A stretch of 33,771 nucleotides of DNA from Promethearchaeota archaeon (lineage in GTDB: Archaea; Asgardarchaeota; Lokiarchaeia; Sigyniarchaeales; SOKP01). Positions within the stretch are counted from its first letter, which is position 1; every line of letters starts with the position of its first letter. This document shows positions 9,379-17,555 of this stretch, one piece after another. Under the pieces are notes generated by a model, which searched no databases, was not told where the DNA came from, and saw only the letters and a list, made by a program, of their open reading frames with translations. The stretch covers positions 1-33,771 of the forward strand of contig JABCSY010000044.1 of assembly GCA_018238625.1 (NCBI GenBank), read 5' to 3'. Both the position numbers and the translations under genes were made by a program.

Positions 9379-9496
9379 AGTGTTCCTTAATCTTTACCAA
9401 GAGTAGATATCAATCCCTGACGATTTATTATGGCTCCTATGTTTATTTGATCTTTATACAAGATTTTAATATACTCAACTGAAGGAATCTATATTA

Positions 9497-9751
9497 CTAA
9501 TCTTCACCAAGTTTTCTCCATTCTTCACCATATTCTTTCATAAATTTCTTAATTATTTCTCGATCTTCCTCTAAACTTTCCTTAGCTACGATACTTTGCT
9601 CTTCCAAATATTCATTAAAATAATTCTGGATTAAGTAACGGATAACTTCCGCATCATTTTGTATCCCCAAAGAGGATTTAATAATATTAAAACGCGTTGA
9701 AAGATTACCTTTTAACTCAATATGCAATACTTTTGGTTTTTCTTTTTCCAT
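9497..9751 (-). CDS. Small ribbon-helix-helix-like protein
   Basis: An 84-residue protein. The first half shows a ribbon-helix-helix pattern: a strand with alternating residues (VLHIELKGNLSTRF), helix A (NIIKSSLGI), then NDAEVIRYLIQNYFNEYL. In archaeal RHH proteins the comparable segment reads 's..e.iR.li..y'. The second half is a charged helix rich in Glu and Lys, probably a coiled tail. It could be an autoregulated transcription factor or an antitoxin, but no toxin-like gene adjoins it. It stands alone between a convergent plus-strand gene and a small plus-strand ORF. Confidence 0.7.
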   Translation of the reverse strand: MEKEKPKVLHIELKGNLSTRFNIIKSSLGIQNDAEVIRYLIQNYFNEYLEEQSIVAKESLEEDREIIKKFMKEYGEEWRKLGED

Positions 9752-9875
9752 TAAAATTACTAAAAATATTTTTTATTAAATAATTACTATTGAATATTAT
9801 AATTTATTATGAATTATACATTTTTGTATCGAATTTAATACGCTTCGCTTTTAGTATTGGAGTTGGTTAAAGCCA

Positions 9876-10037
9876 ATGAAAAAAGATAAGAAAAAAGAGA
9901 AAACCAAACTTGACGACGACGAAGTAGAGAAGATTTTCGAGTCAACTTGGAAGAATTGGACATCCCGTAGAAAATGTGAGCAGACTCATACACCAGAGTA
10001 TATTAAAAGAAAAAATAAAAAGAATCACATTAAATAA
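9876..10037 (+). CDS. Small basic hypothetical protein (53 aa)
   Basis: An ATG-started ORF of 53 codons ending in TAA. The product is strongly charged: KKDKKKEKTK, an acidic patch LDDDEVEKIFES, then WKNWTSRRKCEQTHTPEY and a basic tail. I do not recognise it. Support for coding comes from non-random composition (two Trp, one Cys, a clean charge layout) in a very AT-rich background. Its position in an otherwise empty gap before the pyrophosphatase gene also helps. The stop is 162 bases before that gene. It could be a nucleic-acid-binding peptide, but that is only a guess from charge. Confidence 0.4.
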   Translation: MKKDKKKEKTKLDDDEVEKIFESTWKNWTSRRKCEQTHTPEYIKRKNKKNHIK

Positions 10038-10199
10038 CGGTATTCTCTAAATCTTTTTGAAATTTTGCTGTTCTTTCACTATTCTTTTTCAATAATTTTA
10101 CAAAATTCAAAATATTTAAAGGAATTAGGTTAATAGAATAAATATTAATTAAATCTTAATTTAAAAATTTAAATAAAAAAAAATGAAAAGTGAAGAAAA

Positions 10200-12320
10200 A
10201 TGGCAGTGCCAATAATTTTAAGTGTTGCACTAATCGCAGGGATAATTTCAATCGTTCTGGCCATAATTTTTAGATCTTTAGTTTTAAAAGAAGATCCTGG
10301 CAACGAAAGAATGCAAGAAGTCGCTGGATATATCGAAGAAGGGGCTAAAACATACCTAAAAGTCCAATATAAAGTTCTTGGAATCTTTGTAGGAGTACTT
10401 TTTCTCGTTATGTTATTCTTACTTCCTAATATGACGAATCCTGGGACATTAAATTGGGAACAAGCGTTAGCGTACTTAATTGGTTGTGTGGGTTCTATGC
10501 TCGCAGGTTGGTTAGGTATGTATGTTGGTGTTAAAGCAAATACAAGAGCTGCACAAGGTTGTACCAAAGGCACAAAAGCTGGTTTTGACGTAGCATTTTT
10601 CGGAGGAGCAGTAATGGGTTTAGCCGTGGTGGGAGTTGCTTTGATAGGCGTATCAATAATCTATTGGATTTTTGAGTCCCCTCTTGTTGTGTTAGGGTTT
10701 AGCTTCGGTGCCAGTAGTATAGCTTTGTTTATGAAGTGTGGCGGTGGGATATTTACGAAAACGGCAGATGTAGGTGCTGATTTAGTAGGAAAAGCTGAAT
10801 ACAATCTACCTGAAGATGATCCAAGAAATCCAGCAACGATCGCTGATAATGTAGGTGATAATGTTGGCGACATAGCAGGAATGGGTAGTGACCTATTCGA
10901 TTCTTATGTTGCATCCATTGTTGCAGCAATGATGCTTGCAGCAGCTTTTGGAGTAATAGGCACCATTAAAGCACCTTTCGCAAATGTAACATTAACAGCT
11001 GCTGGGACCTCTGTATTTATTGTTACTCCAGTTGTTTATTGCGGTGTAGGCTTAATTGCTTCGCTAATAGGAATCTATGTAATAAAAAAAAAAGGTTCTG
11101 AAGAACCTGGAAAAGCTTTAAACACAGGAACTTATTTAGCAACTTTAATCTATTTTGCATTTTCCGCTTTAATAACGATTGCCCTATCAATTGGATTAGG
11201 ATCCGAAGAGGTGGGCTTATTATGGCGAATCTGGGGTACATCAGCTATTGGACTTGGATCTGGTATTGTTTTAGGTTTTACGAGCGATTATTTTACTCGG
11301 GAAGATAAAAAACCAACAAAAAACATAGCTCATGCTGCTAAAGAAGGTCATGCCGTTGTAATTCTTTCTGGTTTCTCATATGGGCTTCTAAGTGTTGCTC
11401 CTCCTGCAATAGGGGTTATACTTGCTATGACAATTTCATTCTGGTTAGCTGGAGTATTTGGTGTAGCAATGGCCGCTGTTGGAATGTTAGCAATTGTAGG
11501 AACAATAGTAACAAATGATGCGTATGGTCCAATCGTTGACAACGCGAGAGCTATTGCAGAACAAGGAGAATTAGGTGATGAAGTAATTAGAACTGCTGAT
11601 AAATTAGATTCTGCTGGTAACACCGCCAAAGCAATTACAAAGGGATTCGCAATTGGAGCTGCGAACTTAACCGTTATGGCTTTAATGTTTTCCTTTGCCG
11701 AAGAGGCTGGAATTACTGTTATAGATTTATTAAGCGTCAATGTTCTAATAGGTGCCTTTATAGGAGTTGTTATACCTGCTTTCTTCTCTGCATTATTGAT
11801 ATTAGCTGTCCAAAGAAATGCAGCGAAGATGGTCGATGAAATTCGTAGACAATTTGAAGAAAACCCTAAAATATTAACTGGTGAAGAACCCGCTGATTTT
11901 CATAAAACAATTGATATTGCAACAAAAGGTTCGTTGCGTGAGTTAATTATACCAAGCATTCTTTCTATAACCGTTCCTATTGGTGTTGGAATTATTTTTG
12001 GTGTAGCTTCCTTAGGCGCGTTCTTAGCTGGAGCTATCTTATCCGGATTTGTATTTGCAGTGTTTATGAGTAACGCTGGTGGAGCATGGGATAACGCGAA
12101 GAAATGGATTGAAGACGGAAACTTAGGTGGAAAAGGAACTGAAGTACATAAAGCCAGTATAACGGGAGATACGGTCGGAGACCCCTTTAAAGACACAGCA
12201 GGTCCAAGCATTAACACTCTTTTAGTGGTAATGTCGCTTACAGCATCGATTTTCATGGGTTTACTTCTGATGTTTAACGACGGAGCTGGATTGCTTGGAA
12301 ACTTACTTACTATATTCTAA
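10200..12320 (+). CDS. hppA: Membrane-bound pyrophosphatase, K+-independent H+-pumping type
   Basis: A 706-residue integral membrane enzyme that couples pyrophosphate hydrolysis to cation export. The hallmark segment near 185-235 is intact: TKTADVGADLVGKAEYNLPE, then DDPRNPATIADNVGDNVGD and GMGSDLFDSY, supplying the Mg-PPi-binding Asp residues and Lys. TNDAYGPIVDNARAIAE and the C-terminal DTVGDPFKDTAGPS are also present. About 16 hydrophobic helices are expected. The subtype position in GNTAKAITKG carries Lys (K477), with Thr at 480. In this family Lys there marks K+-independent enzymes, which pump protons, while Ala marks K+-dependent ones. A TATA-like AATATTTAAA lies near 10108-10117, and a T-rich tract follows the gene. 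Such pumps recover energy from biosynthetic pyrophosphate. Confidence 0.95.
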   Translation: MAVPIILSVALIAGIISIVLAIIFRSLVLKEDPGNERMQEVAGYIEEGAKTYLKVQYKVLGIFVGVLFLVMLFLLPNMTNPGTLNWEQALAYLIGCVGSMLAGWLGMYVGVKANTRAAQGCTKGTKAGFDVAFFGGAVMGLAVVGVALIGVSIIYWIFESPLVVLGFSFGASSIALFMKCGGGIFTKTADVGADLVGKAEYNLPEDDPRNPATIADNVGDNVGDIAGMGSDLFDSYVASIVAAMMLAAAFGVIGTIKAPFANVTLTAAGTSVFIVTPVVYCGVGLIASLIGIYVIKKKGSEEPGKALNTGTYLATLIYFAFSALITIALSIGLGSEEVGLLWRIWGTSAIGLGSGIVLGFTSDYFTREDKKPTKNIAHAAKEGHAVVILSGFSYGLLSVAPPAIGVILAMTISFWLAGVFGVAMAAVGMLAIVGTIVTNDAYGPIVDNARAIAEQGELGDEVIRTADKLDSAGNTAKAITKGFAIGAANLTVMALMFSFAEEAGITVIDLLSVNVLIGAFIGVVIPAFFSALLILAVQRNAAKMVDEIRRQFEENPKILTGEEPADFHKTIDIATKGSLRELIIPSILSITVPIGVGIIFGVASLGAFLAGAILSGFVFAVFMSNAGGAWDNAKKWIEDGNLGGKGTEVHKASITGDTVGDPFKDTAGPSINTLLVVMSLTASIFMGLLLMFNDGAGLLGNLLTIF

Positions 12321-12346
12321 TTCAAAATATTAAGCAAAAATAAAAT

Positions 12347-12364
12347 TATTTCTTTCTTTTTTTT
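12347..12364 (+). terminator. U-rich terminator after the pyrophosphatase gene
   Basis: A pyrimidine-rich stretch ending in eight consecutive T residues lies 27-44 bases after the stop codon, fitting archaeal termination. Confidence 0.45.
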
Positions 12365-12426
12365 ATAATTCTGTAAAAAACAATCTCTGTGATATACAGA
12401 TTGAGCTTCAAATTAAAAAGTATTAT

Positions 12427-13827
12427 TTGAAACCTAATATTTTGGAATTTACAGATTTAGACATTAAAACCATCGATCAGAATTTAGCTATGACGGAAAA
12501 GAAATTTCTAAACAAACAAGAGCACGCAAAATATTTGGAAAAGTATAATATTCACCCTAATCGTGCGATGCTAACGATTATTCTTAGCATTATCGTTGAT
12601 GTTTTCGGCTACACCATGGTACTTCCTTTGCTACCGAGTATTGTTAAAGATTTTGGCGCTTCTGATTTCTTCGTCGGAATCCTTATCGCCTCTAATGCTT
12701 TTACTGCAATGATTTTTGGGCCAATCTGGGGGAAATTAAGCGATAAGTATGGTCGCAAGCGTATTCTTGTGATTTCCCAGGCAGGAACAGGCTTATCTTT
12801 CTTAATATTAGCCACATCTAATTCAGTCTATATAATCATGTTTTCACGAATGCTTGATGGCGTTTTTGGCGGTCAAATCCCTGTTATACGTGCTTACATT
12901 TCAGATATCACAACCCCTAAGACAAGAGCTGAAGAAATGAGTAAAATAATGGTTGGTCATGTTGTAGGAATGATTATAGGGCCTATAATTGGTGGATTTT
13001 TAGGGGCTATAAATTGGCGCTATCCTGCTATATTAGCTAGCTTTTTGTCGATTATTGCAATTACGTTAACTTTAAAGGTACTAATTGAGAGCATGCCAAA
13101 AGAAAGAATTGCCGATATTAAACTCCGCTTAGCGACGAATGAAAATAGTTCGGATAACAATGGGCGTATATGGAATAAAGAAGTTAATCTCCGTTTTGTA
13201 CAAATTTTCCTATTATTTATGATTACAGTAATGGTCAACTCGAGTTTTCCTTTGTTTTTAGACAATAGATATGGCGCTGGCCCTTCGATCATTGGTTCAG
13301 TAATGAGTGTGGCTGGAATTGTAGTATTGATTTATGCTGGAATCTTAATGAAACCAATGTTGCGTAAATTTGGAGAAAAAAGAGTGCTAATTTTTGGCTT
13401 TATACTACTAATCGTGATCTTCTTATTCTTTCCCTATCTGACCGAATTATGGATGATTTACGTCTTTGTCGTCCCATTTGCCTTTTGCATGGCGGTTATC
13501 CCTCCTCTGATCCAAAGTAACCTTACTAAAGCAATAGATCCAGACAAACAAGGAGAAGCAAGTGGATGGACGACGAATTTTCAATCAATCTCTCAAATTA
13601 TTGCTCCTTTAGTTTCTACTGGATTTTTAGAAATAGGTGGATTAGTTGTTTTTTCAATCTTCTTCTTTAATTCTTATCAATTAATAGGTTTTACAGCAGT
13701 GATACTTGGTATAGCATTATTAATAGTTGGGGTTATTGATCTTAGATCGCATCCCCATCTTTACTCTCGCGATGAACCTAAAAGTAAGGAAATCGCAAAA
13801 GAAGAACCAAATCAGCTTCAAGAGTGA
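12427..13827 (+). CDS. MFS transporter (DHA1-like drug/proton antiporter family)
   Basis: A 12-helix major facilitator. After a hydrophilic N-terminus, helix 1 (IILSIIVDVFGYTMVLPLLP) leads to motif A in the loop between helices 2 and 3, GKLSDKYGRKR. The Arg-containing FSRMLDGVFGG in helix 4 and a motif C-like GHVVGMIIGPIIGG in helix 5 follow; motif C is typical of antiporters that export drugs or metabolites. The second half has six more helices. The reading frame opens with TTG at 12427. An in-frame ATG at 12490 (residue 22) would also keep the whole transporter and may be the true start. The substrate cannot be predicted. It is likely monocistronic. Confidence 0.88.
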   Translation: MKPNILEFTDLDIKTIDQNLAMTEKKFLNKQEHAKYLEKYNIHPNRAMLTIILSIIVDVFGYTMVLPLLPSIVKDFGASDFFVGILIASNAFTAMIFGPIWGKLSDKYGRKRILVISQAGTGLSFLILATSNSVYIIMFSRMLDGVFGGQIPVIRAYISDITTPKTRAEEMSKIMVGHVVGMIIGPIIGGFLGAINWRYPAILASFLSIIAITLTLKVLIESMPKERIADIKLRLATNENSSDNNGRIWNKEVNLRFVQIFLLFMITVMVNSSFPLFLDNRYGAGPSIIGSVMSVAGIVVLIYAGILMKPMLRKFGEKRVLIFGFILLIVIFLFFPYLTELWMIYVFVVPFAFCMAVIPPLIQSNLTKAIDPDKQGEASGWTTNFQSISQIIAPLVSTGFLEIGGLVVFSIFFFNSYQLIGFTAVILGIALLIVGVIDLRSHPHLYSRDEPKSKEIAKEEPNQLQE

Positions 13828-13913
13828 AACATAAAAAGGTCAAAGTTTAAAAAAATAAGATAAGCTTTTTACTTCTTATTTGATTTTATACACATAATAA
13901 ATTATTTCCTTTA

Positions 13914-14669
13914 GTGAAAAATATGGTTTTAGAATTAACAGAATTTTTACAAGGAAGTTTTAACTTAATATTCGTCTTAATTTCTATTGTAGTCGGTCTA
14001 ACGATACTAAGTAGATATTTCAAATATAAGAAGTTTCATTTTTTCTTAGTAGGAATTATTTGGATCGGAATCTCTACGCCTTGGTTACATGGAGCTATTG
14101 CCTTTATTATCTACTTCTTCGATCCTTTACTTATTGAAACTGCCGAGTTTATAACAATTAGGTTTATCATTGGGTATACATCGATTCCTATAATAACCAC
14201 TTTATGGTTTGTTGTTTTCACAGACCTTAAGTATCAAAAAGAAAAGAGGTATCTCATCTGGTTATACGCATTAATAGGCGCGATCTGTGAGGGTTTATTT
14301 TTCGCATTTCTGTTTACAAATCAATACGACCTGATTGGTTACTTTAGCGGACCATTTACAGCAATTTACAGACCATATACTCGATTTTCCTTATTATTTT
14401 TTCTAGGTTCCTCTTTAGTAACATTTCTTATATTTGCTGCCAGTTCGCTGAAATCAGAAAGCCCTGAAATAAGGTTAAAAGGAAAATTCTTGATAATTGC
14501 GTTTCTAACGTATACGATATGTGCTTTGTTAGATTCATTTGCATTCTTTTTGACCCAACCAATTATGGTGGTTTTAATTCGTATCTTTTTAATGCTCAGT
14601 GCAATAGAATTTTATTTTGGATGGATTTTACCCGATTTTATCAAGAAGATATTCATTAAAAATGAGTAA
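13914..14669 (+). CDS. Seven-helix membrane protein, sensor-kinase-N-terminus-like
   Basis: A 251-residue protein that is hydrophobic almost throughout, with about seven membrane helices: near 12-30, 38-60, 75-100, 112-132, 150-172, 185-208 and 212-235. The cytoplasmic loop SPEIRLKGKFLIIAF resembles the loop before helix 6 in 7-TM sensory domains fused to histidine kinases, but no kinase, PAS or other output domain follows the last helix. It could be a free-standing receptor module working with separate kinases, or a transporter of unknown type. Translation could start at GTG 13914 or ATG 13923 (residue 4); the ATG seems more likely. Confidence 0.7.
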   Translation: MKNMVLELTEFLQGSFNLIFVLISIVVGLTILSRYFKYKKFHFFLVGIIWIGISTPWLHGAIAFIIYFFDPLLIETAEFITIRFIIGYTSIPIITTLWFVVFTDLKYQKEKRYLIWLYALIGAICEGLFFAFLFTNQYDLIGYFSGPFTAIYRPYTRFSLLFFLGSSLVTFLIFAASSLKSESPEIRLKGKFLIIAFLTYTICALLDSFAFFLTQPIMVVLIRIFLMLSAIEFYFGWILPDFIKKIFIKNE

Positions 14670-14684
14670 CTCTATTTAAATTAC

Positions 14685-14700
14685 TTTTTTTTTTTATTTT
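14685..14700 (+). terminator. Poly-T terminator between the 7-TM gene and the RNase P RNA gene
   Basis: Eleven consecutive T residues followed by ATTTT begin 16 bases after the stop of the 7-TM gene. This should separate it from the RNA gene downstream. Confidence 0.45.
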
Positions 14701-14726
14701 TAAGGATTTTGTAAATTCTAAAATAA

Positions 14727-14737
14727 TTATATATTTA
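14727..14737 (+). promoter_or_regulatory. TATA-like box for the RNase P RNA gene
   Basis: TTATATATTTA is centred about 28 bases before position 14760, where the P1 helix of the RNA begins. That spacing matches an archaeal TATA box and supports the proposed 5' end. Confidence 0.5.
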
Positions 14738-14759
14738 TAGTAAAGACACTTTTTGACAC

Positions 14760-15090
14760 ATGACACATGAAATATGGGGTTGACGGTGAACTAGATTCGC
14801 TGAGGAACCTCGCCTCACATTCCAAGCAAGGAGTAGAGAACTATTACGGTGAAAATCGTATTTTAGCAACTGAAACGGCACTGCCCTTTTACATACATTA
14901 ATGACTTGGATTTAAGCCAGAGAAATTGTAATCGGGAACGGTTGGAACGAGCTAAAACCTTGGTGTAAGGCCAAATGAAGGCGATGAGTATTTGGAACGA
15001 GCTTTAGGTAGGCCGCTTAGTTTGATGCCCCACCTATTTCTTGGTAACGAGAAGTAGTACAAAAAGGCGGGTATATATCTCAGGTGTCAT
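14760..15090 (+). ncRNA. rnpB: RNase P RNA (archaeal type)
   Basis: A stretch of markedly higher GC than its surroundings with no long ORF. It carries the RNase P RNA core. The CR-I-like GAGGAAcCTCGCCT (14802-14815) resembles the universal GAGGAA-x-x-x-C start. Its CTCGCCT (14809-14815) pairs with AGGCGGG (15065-15071), with one G-U, as helix P4 should. The second strand sits right after GTACAAAA, the equivalent of the CR-V ACAGAA segment. The ends pair as P1: ATGACAC (14760-14766) with GTGTCAT (15084-15090). A GTAAGGCCAAAT element near 14966-14977 also looks like the conserved middle of archaeal P RNAs. Length (about 330 nt) is normal. It matures tRNA 5' ends. A TATA-like box precedes it and T-runs follow. 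Confidence 0.85.
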
Positions 15091-15099
15091 TTTTTCTTT
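15090..15099 (+). terminator. U-tract at the end of the RNase P RNA
   Basis: TTTTTTTCTTT-like sequence directly follows the 3' strand of P1. It probably terminates the RNA just before the convergent protein gene ending at 15106. Confidence 0.45.
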
Positions 15100-15105
15100 C
15101 TAAAT

Positions 15106-15810
15106 TTACGCATCCAGAGGAAGATATATTGCAATTTTGCACACTTCGTCTCCTTTCATAACAGATTCTAAAACCTTAACTTTTACGGATCTTTGAAGTA
15201 TTTCTTCCCAGATACCTTTGAAAAAACCTGCTCCACAGTAGCAATAAATTTCTGGTAAATTCTCTATTGACGATTTTAAAGCGTCTCTAACGCGAGGACA
15301 ATGGCAATAAATAGCCCTTTTTTCGTCTGGATCAGTCGTTTCGAAATATTGTTTGATATAAGCGCTTTTAGGAATCTTGGTAGCTATAATTACATTTCCT
15401 TCCTTAACTCCAGCAGTACTCCATCCTTTTTTAATAATTTTTTTGATAAGATCTTCATTTAATTTAAGGGTATCCTTGAGCAAGGATTCAAATTGTTGTT
15501 GTAGCATTCGATGTGCTACGTTAATATCCTTTGTTTGTTCGTACTTTTCTCTTATCTCTTGTAATTGAGACTTTGAGTAATTACAAGCGCATCCCGTCAT
15601 GATGTCAATTTGTTTTTCTTCGTCAACTAGAGAACCTAATCTTTCCATAGCTTGATTAGACCAGTTAATAACCTCTTCTCTGGATGATGCATCTGAAAGC
15701 TTTTCACTTCCGACCATTACATCTTTTCTAACTTCTTCCCCGGCAACCTCATCTAAACAGTTCGAAAACTTATTTAGCCAATACTTTTCAAAGTCAAATT
15801 CCTCGGTCAT
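15106..15810 (-). CDS. Cys-rich conserved protein (DUF6144/V4R-like)
   Basis: A 234-residue soluble protein. The N-terminal half is helical and has a Cys pair in MTGCACNYSK (C74, C76). The C-terminal half has YCHCPRVRDAL (C169, H170, C171), YCYCGAGFFKGIWEEIL (C190, C192) and a final strand region with GDEVCKIAIYLP (C224). The ending resembles the last part of V4R-type ligand-binding domains and families annotated as DUF6144. The clustered Cys and His suggest a metal or iron-sulfur site. The function is not established. It lies downstream of the slipin/HPS pair, 183 bases further on and past a strong T-rich (minus-strand) terminator, so it is probably expressed separately. Its 3' end meets the RNase P RNA convergently, 15 bases apart. 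Confidence 0.7.
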   Translation of the reverse strand: MTEEFDFEKYWLNKFSNCLDEVAGEEVRKDVMVGSEKLSDASSREEVINWSNQAMERLGSLVDEEKQIDIMTGCACNYSKSQLQEIREKYEQTKDINVAHRMLQQQFESLLKDTLKLNEDLIKKIIKKGWSTAGVKEGNVIIATKIPKSAYIKQYFETTDPDEKRAIYCHCPRVRDALKSSIENLPEIYCYCGAGFFKGIWEEILQRSVKVKVLESVMKGDEVCKIAIYLPLDA

Positions 15811-15940
15811 TCGATTTACACTTTTTCCTAATTTGCTTTTTCTAAATGAAGTTTAATTTAGTAATTAATGTCACCAAATAAGAATTTAGACGTTTAATTG
15901 TCTACTATTCTTAGAAAAAGCAATCTACCTTTAAAATTAA

Positions 15941-15984
15941 ATAAAAAAAAAAACAAAAAAAATTGAAAAATAAAATAAAAAAAG
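15941..15984 (-). terminator. U-rich terminator of the slipin-HPS operon
   Basis: Read on the minus strand this is a series of T-runs (up to eleven) starting about 10 bases after the stop codon at 15994. It is a good archaeal terminator and separates this operon from the Cys-rich gene downstream. Confidence 0.55.
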
Positions 15985-15993
15985 AATATTTGT

Positions 15994-16671
15994 TTATTGC
16001 CCAACCTCTTTCAAGATTGAAGGAATTATAGCTCGAAAATTCGACATGTCGCTTAAACCCTCGTTCCCATCTGTAGGTTTTACGATATTTAATATTGCAA
16101 CGCTCGCTCCGTTAAAATAGGCTCTTCTCACGCTTTCTTTTGTCAATCCACCGGCAACAGATATGAGAACATCGTACTTAGAGCGTATTTTATTAATGTC
16201 TTTGTACCTAATTATGCTTCTTGGGTTTGCTTCCTCGTCTCGCCCCTTATGGATAACTACTCCCTTTGGTTTGTTTTTTAGCGCAAAAAGCTTTTTTAAT
16301 GGATTATCCTGTCCTAACATGTCGATCATTGATAAAACATTATATTGATCGCATGTCTTACTAAAGAAATCCAGAGTATCTTTTGGAGCAGTACCCGCAG
16401 CAGTAACGGCATTGGCTCCTGCATTATATGCCATCGCAACCTCTTCTTGAGCGCCGTCAATAACTTTAAGATCAGCGACGATTAATCCTTGCCAATACCT
16501 CCTTATTAATCTGATGCCATTCTGGCCTTCTCTTTTAACGAATGGGGTCCCAGCTTCTATTATGATTCTCGGGTCGTGAGGAATTTGAGGCAGTATCCGC
16601 CTAACCTCTTGAATGGTGTGATTAAATGCGATTTGGATGTATCTGGTGCTGAAATTGAAAGTTCTACTCAT
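15994..16671 (-). CDS. 3-hexulose-6-phosphate synthase-like protein (OMPDC/HUMPS family)
   Basis: A 225-residue TIM barrel of the orotidine-monophosphate-decarboxylase suprafamily. Residues 39-49 read EAGTPFVKREG, the HPS-type second-strand motif. Residues 65-73 read VADLKVIDG, giving the D-x-K-x-x-D catalytic triad D67, K69 and D72. VVIHKGRDEEA near 138 and ISVAGGLT near 171 complete the phosphate-binding side. HPS condenses formaldehyde with ribulose 5-phosphate, and in many archaea it runs in reverse to supply pentose phosphates for nucleotides. No 6-phospho-3-hexuloisomerase partner is in the window, so another HUMPS-family reaction remains possible. The start lies 19 bases after the slipin stop, indicating one transcript. 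Confidence 0.8.
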   Translation of the reverse strand: MSRTFNFSTRYIQIAFNHTIQEVRRILPQIPHDPRIIIEAGTPFVKREGQNGIRLIRRYWQGLIVADLKVIDGAQEEVAMAYNAGANAVTAAGTAPKDTLDFFSKTCDQYNVLSMIDMLGQDNPLKKLFALKNKPKGVVIHKGRDEEANPRSIIRYKDINKIRSKYDVLISVAGGLTKESVRRAYFNGASVAILNIVKPTDGNEGLSDMSNFRAIIPSILKEVGQ

Positions 16672-16690
16672 TGATGTTCACCACAGTTAA

Positions 16691-17464
16691 TTAGAATTTC
16701 TTCAATAACTCGTTAATTCCGCCTGGCATGAAAATAACTATCTTCTCAGAGGGGTCTTGTGAAATATCTCGAATTGTTTGAAGTGTCCTTAATTGAAGTG
16801 CCCCTGGGTCCGATGCCATCATATTCGCTGCTTTTACTAAATTTTCAGCTGCTCCGAGCTCGCCCTCACTCGCAATTATTACGGCACGCTTTTCCCGCTC
16901 TGCTTCTGCTTGTTTTGCCATAGCTCTCTTCATCTCGGCAGGAAGTTCAAGCTCCTGAATATTGATACTCTTAATGTCGATGCCCCAGTCGCTAGTCGCT
17001 TGGTCAACGATGCTCCTAATGTCTGTAGCAACTTTTTCCCTATCAGTTAAAACTTCGTCCAATTCCATGTTTCCCATGACATCTCTCAACGCGGCTTGCG
17101 TGTACTGACGCACGGCATAAGCGAAATTCTCAATTTTTATGATTGCGTCTTCTGGCTTTTCAACTTTATAGTACACTACTGTATTTGCTAAGACAGGTAT
17201 GTTGTCTCTTGTCATCACTTCTTGACGAGGAACATCTGCCGTGATGATTCTCAAGTCAACCTTCTGAGACTTCTCTAAGACCGGGACTATATAGACCACA
17301 CCTGGGCCAATCGTGCGCTTATATTTCCCTAACCTAAAGATTACGAGCCTTTCGTATTCTAAAACCACCTTAATACCCGCCAATAGCCAGCATCCTAAAA
17401 AAATTACTAAGCCAATTGTGACGGGAAATACTAAAAATAACCAATCCAATTCTTGTAATAACAT
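16691..17464 (-). CDS. Slipin / stomatin-like SPFH-domain membrane protein
   Basis: A 257-residue prohibitin-stomatin family protein. One N-terminal hydrophobic segment (about residues 8-32) is followed by the SPFH domain: VVLEYERLVIFRLGKYKRT, GPGVVYIVPVLEKSQKVDLR and NIPVLANTVVYYKVEKPEDA. Then comes the coiled segment ending in AEREKRAVIIASEGELGAAENL. The C-terminal LQLRTLQTIRDISQDPSEKI and FMPGGI are typical slipin endings. Slipins oligomerise at membranes and often pair with an NfeD-type membrane protease; no nfeD gene is here. It is instead the first gene of an operon with the HPS-like enzyme. Its promoter region faces the divergent zinc-ribbon gene and contains repeated TCCAAT/ATTGGA motifs. 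Confidence 0.92.
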   Translation of the reverse strand: MLLQELDWLFLVFPVTIGLVIFLGCWLLAGIKVVLEYERLVIFRLGKYKRTIGPGVVYIVPVLEKSQKVDLRIITADVPRQEVMTRDNIPVLANTVVYYKVEKPEDAIIKIENFAYAVRQYTQAALRDVMGNMELDEVLTDREKVATDIRSIVDQATSDWGIDIKSINIQELELPAEMKRAMAKQAEAEREKRAVIIASEGELGAAENLVKAANMMASDPGALQLRTLQTIRDISQDPSEKIVIFMPGGINELLKKF

Positions 17465-17555
17465 TTCTTATCATTTATTATATTTTAATTCGAATTTCAA
17501 GAGTTATATGGTGACTTAGAATATTTAAATGTTGTTAAAGAGTTATATTCTTTTG

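Noticed and set aside
9387..9485. A 31-codon open stretch on the minus strand with protein-like content (YIKILYKDQINIGAIINRQG) after the RHH gene.
   Set aside because: It has no ATG or GTG start, only an internal TTG, and a stop directly upstream. It may be a gene remnant, but it is too short to support.
11348..11740. A 130-codon minus-strand frame inside the pyrophosphatase gene (and similar long antisense frames at 10169-10573 and 11900-12256).
   Set aside because: These are antisense shadows of a strongly conserved membrane enzyme, with Ala/Ile/Pro-rich low-complexity translation.
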